Notes: generated from the letters alone by a model not told the origin. A stretch of 64,000 bases of DNA from Limnanthes douglasii subsp. nivea (GCA_036936605.1 JAUPFV010000001.1:249920925-249984924); one strand, 5' to 3'. Positions 1 to 11,473 are shown, counted from the stretch's first letter. Numbers and translations are program-made.

Positions 1-525
1 AAGTCAAAGGTAAATCTCTCAAACTGTTATGAATGCGGTGAGCAGGGTCATTATAGGAGAGATTTTCTGAAACTGAAATGTATGTTCGTAAGTTCAGACT
101 TTGGGCAAAACTCTTGGGTACTCGATATTGGCGCTACATATCACATGTGTTAGTTCAAGCAGTGGTTCGATACGTACAAGCCAATGCACCGAACTGTCTA
201 TTTAGAGAAAAATCATTCGTTGACTGTTGGTGGTATTGGTAACGTCAGAATCAGAATGTTTGACGGGGTTGTTAGAATCTTGACATGCTGGTATGTTCCT
301 GGGTTAAAGAGAAACCTGATTTCTCTTGGGACTCTAGACTCTCGGGGTTACAAGTACCGTACAGAAGACGGTGTAATCAAAGTGACAAAAGGCTCAATGG
401 TATGCATGAATGGTAGTTTGCAGAAGGGTCTTTACATTCTACAGGGGAGTGTTGTTATGGGCGATGCTGCAGTAGCATCATCAAGGAGTAGTAGCCAAAG
501 TAGGCAGGATCAAAATAATTTGTAG
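1..525 (+). pseudogene. copia gag C-terminal zinc knuckle and aspartic protease relic
   Basis: From base 1 the frame reads a CCHC knuckle, CYECGEQGHYRRDF, whose last Cys is replaced by Phe. This is followed by the protease start WVLDIGATYHMC, where the usual D-S-G triad appears as D-I-G-A. A TAG interrupts the frame near 151. Reading then continues through the glycine-rich protease/linker region (VGGIGNVRIRMFDGVV and VPGLKRNLISLGTL, the latter typical of the copia stretch before the integrase zinc finger). A TAG at 523 sits where the pre-integrase motif normally has Trp (L-W-H), a simple TGG to TAG change. Known role: RNA packaging and polyprotein cleavage. It is non-functional here. Confidence 0.8.
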
Positions 526-1404
526 CATTGTCGTCTTGGTCACATGAGTGACATAGGATTAGCTGTTTTGGGGAAGAGAGATTTGTTGAAAGGATATAAA
601 GCATAATCATTAGGATTTTGCGAGCACTGTGTGTTTGGTAAACAAACTAGAGTCAAATTCAGCAAATCGGCTCTAAGAAAGACTAAATGGACATTGGACT
701 ACATTCACTCATATCTTTGGGGTCCAAACAGAATTCCATCCAAGAGCGGAACCATATACTACATGAGTTTGATTGATGATTATTTAAGGATGGCGTGGGT
801 TTACTTTCTAAAAACAAAAGATGAGGCATATTCAACATTTTTCAAACGGAAGACGATGATTGAGAAGCAAACAGGAAGAAAAATCAAACGTCTTAGGACA
901 AATAATGGGTTAGAATATTGCACTCGGGAGTTCAACGAGTTTTGCGAAGCTGAGGGAATAATGCGTCATTGCACTTGTTCAAGAACAACACAACAAAATG
1001 GAGTCGCAAAAGTAATGAACAGAACGCTTTGTGACAAGGCACGAAGTATGCTCTCGCATTCCGGTATGGGAAAAGATTTTTAGGCTGAAGATACTTGGTG
1101 AATCAGTCTCCATCAATGGCTATTGATTGTAAAACTCCTTTTGAGATTTGGTTTGGATCGTCGGCTGATTATGAACATTTAAGGGTGTTTGGTTATCCTT
1201 CGTATGCTCATGTGAGAGATGGTAAGCTTGAGCCGAGGGCAGAGAGGTGCATATTTCAAGGATATGATACTGGAGTGAAGGGATATAGGTTATGGTGTAC
1301 CTCTCAAAAGTCTATAGGTTTTCTTATTAGTAGGGACATTACTTTTAATGAGTTTTCTTTGATAGACAGTCAGAAAGAAGTAGGAGAAATGCTCGAATCA
1401 TGAT
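526..1404 (+). pseudogene. copia integrase, all three catalytic acidic residues lost
   Basis: The HHCC zinc finger is readable (HCRLGHMS ... CEHCVFGK), followed by the core. In copia integrases the three catalytic acidic residues sit in HSDLWGP, in R-T-D-N-G and in NGVAERMNRT. Here they read HSYLWGP (D to Y), RTNNG (D to N) and NGVAKVMNRT (E to K), so every DDE residue is changed. A stop near 1081 and a frameshift into the next frame (1095-1403) follow; the second piece carries the C-terminal motif FEIWFGSSADYEHLRVFG. Stops inside the zinc finger add to the damage. The integrase could not act even if translated. Confidence 0.88.
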
Positions 1405-1409
1405 CAGTT

Positions 1410-2761
1410 GTGAGTAAACATGTGGAGCTTGAAGTACAATCAGTTCCTAGCAGGTCTAATAATTCAAGTGGTTCTGAGGTGGATCCAGAATCAGGAGGTG
1501 AAGCGTCAGCATCAGATGATAGTGACGATGATGCGCCTGAACCAGAACAACAACCTTATATCATAGCATTGGGTAGAGAAATAATAGATATTAGACTTCC
1601 AAAAAGGTATGCGAATCTAGTTGCATATGCTCTGTCAGTTGTAGAAGAAATTGAGATGCAGGAACCTAGTAGCTACAGAGAAGCTATAATGAGTTCAGAG
1701 GCAGATCGATGGATTGGTGCTCTGGGAAAAAGATTGAATCTCTTCATAAGAATCAAACATCGAAGCTTGTTGACTTGCCTAAAAGATAGAAGATAATAGG
1801 CAGTAAATGGATGTTCAAGAAAAAGGAAAGTAATCCAGGGGTTGAGGCATCTCGATTCAAAGCAAGACTGGTCGCTAAGGGTTTTACTCAAAGGGAAAGA
1901 ATCGACTTTAATGAAGTGTTTTCTCCAATGGTGAAGCATAGTTCAATTCGAGTTTTGTTGGCCATAGTAGTTTTGCAAGATTTAGAGGTTGAGCGGTTGG
2001 ATGTGAAGATTGCGTTTCTACATGGTGAATTAGAGGAGCAAATCTACATGAGAAAACCAGAGGGATTTATCAAACCTAATATGGAGGACAAAGTTTGTCT
2101 GCTGAAAAAGTCACTGTATGGTTTGAAACAGTCACCTAGGCAATGGTACAAACGTTTTGATACATTCATGGTGTCAAAAGGGTTCATGAGGAGTCCATAT
2201 GATAGTTGTGCGTATCATCAAAAGATGTCAGATGATTCTTATGTTTACTTGTTGTTGTATGTGGATGATATGCTTATTGTTGCTTGTAGTATGTCACACA
2301 TTGTGCAGTTTAAGAAGCAGCTTAGTGCCGAGCTTGAGATGGAGGATCTGGGTAGAGCAAAGAAAATTCTTGGTATGCACATTATCAGGAACATAAGTTT
2401 AGGATCATTACACTTGTCTCAACGAAGCTATATCAAGAAAGTGTTACAACGATTCAATATGTTTGATGCTAAAGCAGTTAGCATTCCATTTGCTACTCAT
2501 TTCAAGTTGTCCGCAGTAGAAGCTGCCAAGGGCGATGCTGATTTGGAACAAATGTCAAAGATTCCATATGCAAGTGCAGTTGGTAGTATCATGTATGCTA
2601 TGATATGCACACGTCCTGATATTTCACATGCGGTTAGTGTAGTTAGCAAGTACATGGGATGTCATGGGAAAGAACACTGGCAAGCAGTAAAATGGATACT
2701 TCGGTATCTTAAGAATACTGTGAACGTTGGCTTAACTTTTAACAAGACCGATATTGGTTAA
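1410..2761 (+). pseudogene. copia linker and reverse transcriptase (long open RT)
   Basis: An acidic serine-rich linker (1410-1700) leads into RT. The RT N-terminus starts in the linker frame, shifts near 1750 and carries on in another frame to 2761 as 316 uninterrupted codons. RT landmarks are clear: FKARLVAKGFTQ, the LDVKIAFLHGELEEQIYM block with the first catalytic Asp, KSLYGLKQSPRQWYKRFD, and the active site LYVDDMLIV with both aspartates kept. IPYASAVGSIMY and TRPDISHAV mark the connection to RNase H. The polymerase domain itself looks intact; only its fusion to the upstream domains is broken. This is one of the longest clean coding stretches in the window. Confidence 0.9.
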
Positions 2762-2785
2762 TCGCTGAATGATGTTGCAGGATCA

Positions 2786-3223
2786 TTGGTTGTTTTTGTT
2801 AATTCTGATTTTAGAAGTGATATGGATAAAAGAAGATCTCTGACAGGATATGTATTTACTCTAGCTGGGAGTGCGATCAGTTGGAAAGCACAGTTGCAAG
2901 CTACTGTATCTTTGTCTACAAAAGAGGCAGAGTACATGGCGGTAAAAGAAGCAATTAAAGAGGAAATATGGTTGCAAGGTTTAGTGGAAGATTTGGGCTT
3001 GGATAGGACTACTACAAAAGTATTTTGTGACAGTCAAAGCGCCATACACCTTACAGGGAACCAAATTTACCATTAGTGTACAAAGCACTTAGATGTCACG
3101 TATCATTTTATTCGTGATATAATATCAAAGGAAATTGTTGATGTGAAGAAAGTGTCTACGCACGATAATCCTACAGATATAATGACCAAGGCAGTTTCAT
3201 ATCGAAAGTTTAGGATTGCCTAA
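2786..3223 (+). pseudogene. copia RNase H
   Basis: This region is in the same frame as RT, separated from it by a TAA at 2759. Typical copia RNase H blocks follow: SLTGYVFTLAGSAISWKAQ, STKEAEYMAVKEAIKE with the catalytic Glu, and VFCDSQSAIHLTGN with the catalytic Asp. A stop at 3074 and a degraded tail follow (HLDVTYHFIRDII, then DIMTKAV, the usual ending before the polypurine tract). The expected first Asp (D-S-D-[FWY]) reads NSDF, so one catalytic Asp is replaced by Asn. Role when intact: degradation of the RNA strand in RNA:DNA hybrids during reverse transcription. Confidence 0.85.
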
Positions 3224-3320
3224 ACTGGATTGATGTTCGCAGTATAGAGTAATGCCTTAGGGGTATTTGGTGAGTTAGAAGAAGAGAAGTTTCTTTGTTG
3301 ATAGTGAAGAAATGATATTC

Positions 3321-3337
3321 GCCTCAAGGGGAAGATT
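3321..3337 (+). promoter_or_regulatory. polypurine tract before 3' LTR
   Basis: The purine-rich run CAAGGGGAAGA lies just before a TG dinucleotide that opens the LTR. Its distance from the end of RNase H (about 100 bp) fits the plus-strand priming site of copia elements. Confidence 0.6.
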
Positions 3338-3746
3338 TGTTATGAATGAGTCGAATAGTGCATTGACAGTGTACCGTGTTCGGCGGTACAGTTTTGTGTC
3401 ATTGACAAGCTGTAATACAATAGACGATTTTCCTAAAAGAGTATATGAACCCATTAGACCCACTGTCTAGTAAGTCTATTCATTCCCTATAAATAGACTA
3501 CTAGGACTACACAAAACATAATATGAAATTTGTACATTTTCTACCATAGTGAAACTCTTTTCTCTGGCGGCGCCTGTAGACGTAGACAATTGTCGAACTA
3601 CGGTAAATCCTGTGTCCATTTAAGTTTTTCTTTCGCATATGTTTTGTGCTTGAGCCATTTTGTGATAATTGCATAGTAATTTAATAACAATCACAGACAT
3701 TTCTTACTCCACTAACTCGGCTACCTCTCCCGGAACTAATCTACTA
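3338..3746 (+). mobile_element. 3' LTR of the copia element (right end approximate)
   Basis: It starts with TGTTATGAATGAG after the polypurine tract. It contains a good TATA box, CTATAAATAG at 3487-3496, inside a GC-richer, transcription-start-like region. The right end is not fixed because no second LTR is in the window; candidate CA ends lie near 3704 and 3747. Sequence to the right turns into plain AT-rich DNA. Confidence 0.55.
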
Positions 3747-4000
3747 CATCTTATTTATAATAATTGTGGTATATTAATCTATTCTTATGGTCCAAAGGTC
3801 TATTGTTAATTTGTAATATTTGAATATTATATGATAATAAAATACTAAATTGAATAATTATCGATAATTCACTTAATATATATTAATAAAATTATTTTAA
3901 TTATTTTCACATGAACCACGAAATTCACATTAAGTAAATTATAAAATATTTTTAGTTCGAATTGATTTAACTTCCAACACTATCTAACAATTTGTTTAAA

Positions 4001-4003
<3 letters not shown>

Positions 4004-4058
<55 letters not shown>
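4004..4058. repeat. (AT)n microsatellite
   Basis: An uninterrupted TA dinucleotide run of about 55 bp within AT-rich DNA. The surrounding 3747-5126 shows no coding signal that I can recognise. Confidence 0.97.
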
Positions 4059-4061
<3 letters not shown>

Positions 4062-5122
4062 GCCTAACCGAAAACTAACCATCCTGATCAAGTAATTAAA
4101 AGTTATTTCCATCGGTTAGTTTGATCCGAACAAAAGAAACACAAAATTATTAGGAACCTATTAATTTTAATATAATTTGGTTTGAAAACATTATTTTATG
4201 TTTTATATTTCAAATTATTATTATTATTAAGGCACCTAAATTATAATTTAGTGGAAGTGACTTGTAAGAGAATGAAGAAGCAATAACTTTATTAGTTTTT
4301 TTTCCAATGTTTGATACTAACATATTTTGGAGATGTTTAGTTAAAATGAAGCTAACGTTACTTGTTTTTAAATTGATCTATAAAGGTATATCTAATTATG
4401 ATGGATTCAGACACATATTTCACGTTTGCTTTTTATTATATTTTTATACTTACCTATACTAATTAAATAGACTTCCAAACAAGGAAAATTGCTTTTTTTG
4501 ATTTAGTTATTAGATCTTCACTAGTTTTACTTTACAAGTTAGAAAAACTAAAAAAGCAAATCGGTTTTAATTTTAGAACTTTTAATAGCACAGATATTTG
4601 TTTTATAAAATAAAATTTGAAATGTTCTTAACTATTTACTATAATATTTAATAATTTTTTTATAATATTCACAACAAATTTTTTTAAAGTTATGAGTTGA
4701 TAATTATGAAACAACCAAATTGTGAACTTTTTGTAAATTCTCATTCTAATCGGAGACAAATCAAATAATATGTTTTCAAGTATTTGAAATAATTATAGCT
4801 TTTCTTAATCAGTTAAAACATCTTAGTTTTATATTTTAAAATTATATTGATTAGATGATTTTGAATCATAATTATATAAAAACAATTATGAAAATATAAA
4901 AATTAATCGAGTAAATATTATTCTCAAGTGATATGTTGAGCACTTAGTCATGTTTGTTTGTCCAATATTTTTAATCCTCGTATCCTAGTTATGATATCTA
5001 ACATGCTTGTTGCATGATACCACTAAAGATAGTGCCAACACAAAATAAGTTGCAAACTCGTTTTGAAACCATTATAGGACAGATCCATCGTATCATCATA
5101 CTCAAAATGTTTTACTTCAACA

Positions 5123-5126
<4 letters not shown>

Positions 5127-5197
<71 letters not shown>
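5127..5197. repeat. (AT)n microsatellite
   Basis: An uninterrupted AT dinucleotide run of about 70 bp, the longest simple repeat in the window. Between it and 5519 I see no recognisable gene. Confidence 0.97.
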
Positions 5198-5201
<4 letters not shown>

Positions 5202-5519
5202 TTAGCTAACGACTCGCCTATTTTAGGTAAAGTATGTAGGTCAGATTGGTGGTAGGCATGTGTTTTCTATGCAACACTTAAGGAAATTGGACTTCTGGTA
5301 AGCGTAGTTTAAGTTAAAGTTTCTTGACATTACTTAAATAATTTGGCGAGGATTAGGAGAATGCAGCCGTTGATGTCTTGGATTCTTTGACATGTACACT
5401 ATTAGTATCAGGAGCCATCTTCCAAGACAAATGTCCCATTAACTATCCCATCAAGTTTCTATCAACAATCCCATCTTCATGAGCACCAGGGAGGTAAAAT
5501 ATAATACGATGATTAACAA

Positions 5520-5852
5520 AATCCTATTATAAAGTATTTGAAAGACGGGTTGTTTTTTTAGAGCAAGGTCGGCCCTAGAAAAATTAAAATAAAATCGATA
5601 TAATTTGTACATGCATTAGATACATTCTACAAGAAAAGACTCGTCAAACCATTATTAAGATGCTTCATCTCCGATGAAGCAACATTTATGGTAGATGATC
5701 TACATGACAAAGAAAGTAATACCCACCATGGATCCAAAAGACTTCATCAAAGAATCATGCTACGAGATTATTATTGGCTTAGTATTATGGAGGATGCCAA
5801 TAAGAAAGTCAAACATTATGATACATGCCAACGTTTATCCAACTCGATCTAA
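5520..5852 (+). pseudogene. Ty3/gypsy pre-integrase linker and H2C2 zinc finger relic
   Basis: One frame from 5520 to the TAA at 5850 reads like the stretch between gypsy RNase H and integrase. It starts with NPIIKYLKDGLF, then the linker arginine/lysine block, then YKKRLVKPLLRCF and the finger: THHGSKRLHQRIMLRDYYW followed by VKHYDTCQRLSNS. The finger normally has C-x2-C at the end; here the first Cys is Tyr (HYDTC). Two stops interrupt the linker. No LTR or RT partner is visible nearby, so this is an isolated fragment, possibly the remains of a larger element lost to deletion. Confidence 0.75.
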
Positions 5853-7469
5853 GTTCGTGCAGTACTACTTGAAACTATATCCAAATGTATTAATTTTTAT
5901 AGTTGAGTCTTGGACAATGTATGACCCCGTCTAAAGGCCTCTAAAGAAAGAAACATTTCCCTGTGTCGTCGGTCCTGTACCGCATCATCTCAATCTTGAA
6001 TTACTCAACATGATTCTTTGATATCTAGGATGGACCCTTAGTGAATATTTTTGGAGATTCAGTTACATTAAAAAATTATTAGAGTCCTTCCTGGTAACTT
6101 GGTTGCATTCCAGAAAAGGTTTTTTATAATTTGGTTGTATTGGAGAAAATGACGAAATCTACTATATTTTTGGTTAAAACCTATTAGATGTATGTTGCTG
6201 GGGATTCTAATGGATATGCGGTTAGATGGATGATACTAGTCGTTCGTCTGAAACGGTGGAGGAACGTGATGTAGACTATGTTGAAGCATTGGTGGTGTTG
6301 ATGGAGTTGTTGGCCATTCAAGGGAAGTTGGATGTTTGCTTGTGTTCCAGTATGTATTTCACTAAGTCCATGATTGGAGTGCCACTCCTAACGGACCTGT
6401 TCCTCTCTTCATTCACCAGAAGGTTTAGAATTCTTCGATTCATTTACTTCTTACATTTCTGTCTTCAACTGTAGCTCAAATTCTTGTTTTCATTCATCCT
6501 TATTTTGTTCAGCTCTAGCTCACGAGGAAGAGATTTTACACCTATTTGTTGCTAACTTTTGGCCTTTCCTTATCATCTGCCTCGCAACATCTACTCATCT
6601 TTTTGGATTTCCAAATGCAGAACCACCGATCTCATTCTCGGAGCCTAAGTGGAAAATATAGTCTAAAGTTTTTGCAATCGTTAATGCCCTCTTCATACAG
6701 GTTTTGCATCATTTGTTGGAAGCCAATAGTAAAGGATGTCAAAGTTTTTGGCTTTGGTGGTTGTACGCTTGAAACATCCAGTCTTGTGTCTTCGTCCATA
6801 ATTAAATCAATATTTGTATTTGAATTTTCCATCAATCCTTTCTAGGTATCGTTACTTTTGAAATTTTTAGAAAATATATCCACAATATCAATTTGTTTCT
6901 CACATACAACGCCTATTTGGTGAGGGTAAATCCGATTCACAAGATCCAAATGGGTAAGTAAGTGGATTAGAGAATAAAATGATAGTATAACTTTGCGTAA
7001 GATAGTAGAATTCATATTATTTCGCTAGATCTTTATTATATGGAAGTTCATTCTTATTTATTTTAAGAGTATAATCGAAGAGATACTATATATATATATA
7101 TGCATTAATGGATTATCATTTATTATGTAATCGTGTGAATAATTATACATATAACAATTAATTTATTTACTGTTTTTTATTCTCTAATATACTTTAATTT
7201 TTTTTCTATACTTGTGTAATAACTCGATTAGATCAATTTTACGTTTATATATTGAATGAGATGTTTAACAAGTTCAATCAGAACCAAATCTAAATTAAAA
7301 GTGATGTATAGAGTAGCACCAATCTACGACGTAGATAATGTGCTTCTTTATCTCTTTTAACGTCATAACAGTGCATTTAATGTACAATAAATCCGACGAG
7401 CATATTCAAATTTACATAATAAGTCTACAATTTATTATATATAAATATTAGTTTATAAATATTATTGAT
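5853..7469. other. AT-rich region without recognisable gene
   Basis: Small open frames at 6226-6474, 6546-6845 and, on the reverse strand, 6632-6835 show no family motif. Base composition near 6250-6800 is less AT-rich than around it, so an old coding relic is possible but I cannot identify it. A short TA run lies at about 7087-7100. Confidence 0.5.
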
Positions 7470-7951
7470 TTTGTTTACATTTTTATTGGTAAAAAAACTT
7501 GATTTAAAGTATATTAGTTTTAAATAGTTATTAATTATTTATTATCGAATTTGTACTATAATCCAAAAATAAATGTGTTAGCTTAAAATATATCCAAAAA
7601 ATTAAACCATAGTAAAAGAAATTGTAATATTTCATTTCATTTTTTGGTATCCTAATAGCCAATCATATGCCATTACAACATATTATTAGTTGCTGGTTGT
7701 GATCAACTAATAAACCTATTCATATAAGAACTATCTTGTCACCAATCATATGTTGGGTTATTTGGTCACCTAGAAATAAATGTAAATTCAATGATCAAAA
7801 TATTTCAACCAATAATCTAGTAGGCAAAATATTATATATGATATCTAAACTTGACTGTGCTAATCTAATTAAAAAATAATTATGATATGGTGACATAAAA
7901 ACAGCATATAAACTATGTTGCATTCATCATCTAACTAAATCTAAGAAAGTC

Positions 7952-8164
7952 ATTTCTATCAAATGGGTACTTCTTATAAGAAATAGTCTCAAACTAAATT
8001 CTTATGGATCTTGTTTATCAAATGAGGAATCTATTGGAGGTATTCTCATTAGATACAACAAGGGAGATATGAGTATTTTTATTAGTTGTTTGTATGGAAA
8101 ACAATCTCCTTTGATAGCTGAAGCTACAACCCTCCTAGATGGTCTCTTATCTGCAAAGATATAG
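7952..8164 (+). pseudogene. LINE-type RNase H (RVT_3-like) relic
   Basis: The frame reads IKWVLLIRNSLKLNSYGS, then SIGGILIRYNKGDM and SPLIAEATTLLDGL, which matches the order of plant RNase H-like domains at the C-terminus of some LINE ORF2 proteins (W-x-P, K-L-N-x-D-G-S, G-G-x-x-R-D, A-E-A-x-A-L). The first catalytic Asp in K-L-N-x-D-G-S is Tyr here, while the catalytic Glu in AEA is kept. Upstream, RNKCKFNDQNIS at about 7760-7800 resembles the linker before this domain. A TAG ends the frame at 8162. A host RNase H-like pseudogene is an alternative. Confidence 0.65.
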
Positions 8165-8639
8165 AAATTAAACATTTAGATATTGAAACATATTCAATTA
8201 TCCTATTTGAAATTCTTACTAATGGGCAGGAACCCTAGTATCTAGCTCCTATCATCAACTGTTGTAGAAATTTAATATATTATTTTATGACCCTTAGCCA
8301 CATACATATGTAGCAAAGTTATGTAATTGATTAGGTTATGAATTGGACACTAAATCGTAAAATTAATTTTGACATCAACCAAAATCAGGAACCTACTCAG
8401 CTAAGGACCATCATTCTACAAGAAATCTTAGATGTTGGTTAGCTAAGATTAGATAATTGATACCTTAGCAATGTAGTATATGTACACAAGCTTATCATTT
8501 AGTATAAAATTCAAACCCACAGTTCTAATATCATTAAGAACTAGTAATTTGTTAATAACATAATATCAAAGCAGGTCGTAATACCTGACTTAATTTGTAA
8601 TTACTAGATCTATGTGTTTTTCAGTTATAACCTATTATA

Positions 8640-9083
8640 ATATCCAAAAGGATTGTTGGACATCATTCAACCAATTTCAATCTTCATAGCCTTTAAGAAC
8701 TCTGCAAAATAGAAAATTCAAAATAAATATAAGTAAAAAGCTAAACAATAAGATTTGAGAGTCAATAAGAAGAATTAATCTACGAATATAGAACATTATG
8801 AAGCATAAACTCTCATGACACAGTCAAATATCTTACATAATAGAGGATCGAGACTCGATTCAATCTGCTCAATGAACAACAAAAAGCATCTCAACTAATT
8901 TCTAGTGATATACTTACATAAGAGAGGATAAGAGATCAAAGTACATAAAAGCTTCACTCTTGCTTAATGTCTCACGTAGTCTCCAAAGCTTCATTCTTGG
9001 TTGTATCGTTTATGTCTCCAAAGATTCTCGTGTTTCAGGAGATGAGAGCTATTTGGGTTCTCAAATAAGATTTAAGCGGCAAA
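8640..9083. other. Extra ~440 bp relative to the second repeat copy
   Basis: The sister copy (around 19585) has only about 20 bases here. The extra stretch is noncoding, AT-rich, with several CTCCAAAG and CTCATGAC-like words. It may be an old insertion or a deletion in the other copy; I see no clear target-site duplication. Confidence 0.4.
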
Positions 9084-10194
9084 ATGAAATTTCAGACGTC
9101 GGGTAAATATATAATTTAGAGAATATTGGTATTGTTCCAATAATAAAATCAATCCACGTATGTAACTCATAACCCTTGTAAGGGGATTGTTTATAATGTA
9201 ATTTAGTTTATTTTGTTAAAAAATTGAATTTGTTTTTTAACAATAACATAAATATTTTAAAACCTATTGCACTATAAAACTATAGTCATTATCTAACTTT
9301 ATCTCTTAATAATTAGTTGGATCTTTTAATAATTAAATTGGAGTATATTTTTAATAATTTTGAACTTAAAAAACAAAAATATTATTGTATATATTTATTC
9401 CAGATTAATGTATAAATTTATTTAGAACCCAAAAAGTTGAAAATTAACGTTAATGTTATATACAAGTTGCATTCTTTGTATTGCTTATTTTGATAAATGT
9501 TTAAGTTTATTATCAATATATGTAAATTAGTGAACAATTTATATGAAACAATTTTTTATTATAACAGTATAATTGGATAGGCTATAATTTAATTTATAAT
9601 ATATGAATGTCAAACTATTCTCTTATTAGCTTTTTATACATATAAAATTAAAAATCGGTGTTGAAATCGGATTTGGGTATTATTATTATTTATGCTTAAA
9701 AATAAGCTAATTTTTTTCCAGATAAATATTAGAATTGGAAATTTTTATAAAATAAAAGGTAATAAACTAATATGATAATTGAAAATTTTAGAGATGCAAA
9801 ATATGGATGCGAAATATTTATATTCATTATTCGTATTTGAATAGAGTAATGTAAGGGCAATAGCTTTTCCAACACATTATGACTAGTTACACGTTGATTA
9901 CTTAAAGTTGAAGGAGTAGTGGTCAAGAATTTTTGACAGATTAAACAATGTAAATTATTATAAATATTTAAAAAAGCGAGTTAACTGTAAAAAAAAAAGA
10001 AGACTCTTTTTCCTTTTGTTCCATTTGTACACCTAAGCACTCTTTGGAGTATCATTAAGAAAAAGTAAAGTTTAACTTAAACGTATACTTTAACAAAAAA
10101 CCCCTGCATTTTTTTATATATACTAAATTTTTATACTAAAGAACCCCTACATTTTTTATATATATTAAATTTATCTAGTGCGTTCAATCGCTAC

Positions 10195-10555
10195 AACCTA
10201 TTGTATTTGTATCCATAGGGGATCATAATCAGCCTCCAAAGGGTAGCCGAGTTGGTTGAGTATGGCATTTTATTATGACCAAAAGGTCATGAGTTCGAGT
10301 TTTTCTATATACGCTTTCTCGGCTATCGCGCCAGACTGGAGGTTTACCTCGTGCGTACTCATTGCACTCTGAGTAGCGGCTGCGGGTTCCCTCCGAAAAA
10401 GATTAAAAATAAAAAATAGGGGATCATAATCCTTTGGGACTCATATAGCCCAATTCCTATAGTTCCAGATTAAGGAACCTATTGTGTTTGTATCCCCAAG
10501 GGATCATAATCCTATGCGACTCATATAACCCATTGCCTATAGTTCCAGATTAAGG
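10195..10555 (+). repeat. Two-copy 80-bp tandem repeat, first unit split by a SINE
   Basis: Units begin with AACCTATTG at 10195 and 10476 and end in TTCCAGATTAAGG. The 281-bp spacing equals 80 plus 201, the size of the SINE plus one target-site copy. The uninterrupted form is at 57727-57886. Confidence 0.88.
10231..10415 (+). mobile_element. tRNA-derived SINE, 185 bp, with 16-bp TSD
   Basis: The body begins AGCCTCCAAAGGGTAGCCGA and carries an A-box-like stretch (TAGCCGAGTTGGTTGA, about 10243-10258) and a B-box-like GGTCATGAGTTCGAGTT (10285-10301), the split pol III promoter of tRNA-derived SINEs. It ends in an A-rich tail (GATTAAAAATAAAAA). The 16 bases ATAGGGGATCATAATC flank it on both sides (10215-10230 and 10416-10431). 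The paralogous block at 57738-57770 has this target once, with no insert, giving a direct empty-site comparison. The tRNA-like head is too diverged to be a functional tRNA gene. The parental SINE family is not identified. Confidence 0.93.
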
Positions 10556-11205
10556 AAGCCTCCTTTTGTATCGAAATATATTATCCATGATACTCTTATT
10601 ATCGAAGGTCCAATTAAACTTAATTGATTACATTTGAATAGTTGGACTATAACTACAACTTTTTGGGTACTTCTAAGTCTACATGCATTATATATTCTAA
10701 TTTATGATATTGTTACAATCTCGGACATGAATCATTTAATTTACTAAAACGTATCCACCACATTGTGCACTATTTAGCAGAAACACTATTCATCGGAAAC
10801 CCTATTCATCAGAAAATGTTGTGCAGTCTGGTTTTTTTTCAAAAGGAGAACAATATTTTTCGGCTGATGAACATTGTATTTTCAAAAACACTATTCGCAA
10901 AAAAAATTGATTTTTTTATTAATTATTTTAATTAATTTAAAATACTTAAAATGATTTATTTAAAATACTTAAAATGATTTATTTAAAAAATATGATCTAT
11001 CTGACATGCTAATTATTGTATCTTTATTTGTGAATTAAATTGTATGTGCTTGAATGATTAAATGGTATTGCATGACTAAGGTTTCGTAGACCAATAGATG
11101 AAACAAAAGAATTAATTTAATTGGTCTTGTGAAAGGTTAAAATTAATATTCTTATGGATCCTATGTTTCAAAAGGTTCAGGGATTAATTTAAATGTAAAT
11201 ATTAT

Positions 11206-11473
11206 CGGCCCTCCGGAAGGTTCACGTTCTAGTTTAAATTAATCATGAACAAGAGAAAAATACTGAAAATGGTTATTGTGTTGATTTTAATTTTAAGTAG
11301 ATGAAATCGGCCATCCGGAAGGTTTTATCGGCACTTAGAATAAATTAAATTCATCCTTGCAATTTTTTCTTTTTAAGTAGTGAAATTGTCCCTCCAGAAG
11401 GTTTCACTAGTACTTAAGAAGATCAAATTATGGTCATTTTAATCTAAATAAATGATATCAGCCCTCCGGAAGG
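11206..11473 (+). repeat. Recurrent GGCCCTCCGGAAGG motif in copia leader
   Basis: At least four degenerate copies of CGGCCCTCCGGAAGGT occur at about 11206, 11308, 11388 and 11459, spaced 70-100 bp, each followed by a short AT-rich stretch often containing GGTACTTAGGAA or GCACTTAGAA. The TCCGGA core is self-complementary and each motif could form a small hairpin. They lie upstream of the gag relic, in what should be the 5' untranslated leader. The same series is conserved in the second block (58530-58800). Confidence 0.75.

Larger units (their letters stand above)
1..3746 (+). mobile_element. Ty1/copia retrotransposon, Tork-like, 5' truncated by window
   Basis: Domains run in copia order on the plus strand: gag zinc knuckle, protease, integrase, reverse transcriptase, RNase H, polypurine tract and one LTR. 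Integrase preceding RT defines the copia superfamily. The element enters from the left edge, so its 5' LTR and most of gag are outside the window. The reading frame is interrupted by stops and by frameshifts near 1085 and 1750, so it is not autonomous. The RT stretch is nevertheless long and open, which suggests moderate rather than ancient decay. Assignment to the Tork lineage is by general resemblance only. Confidence 0.9.
7470..9740 (+). repeat. Repeat family copy 1 (LINE RNase H-bearing unit)
   Basis: This stretch aligns by eye with 18423-20250 in the same orientation, for example around GCCAATCATATG, GTTAGCTT and TAATTGGAGTATA motifs, with many substitutions. It holds an RNase H relic near its left part and a long noncoding right part. 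Relative to the second copy it has about 440 extra bases at 8640-9083. Its right portion (from 9176) is also shared with the block starting at 56711. Confidence 0.7.

Noticed and set aside
6226..6845. Protein-coding gene
   Set aside because: Short frames on both strands without recognisable motifs or splice structure.
10240..10310. tRNA gene
   Set aside because: A and B boxes are present but the sequence has no proper cloverleaf or acceptor stem and lies inside a TSD-flanked SINE.
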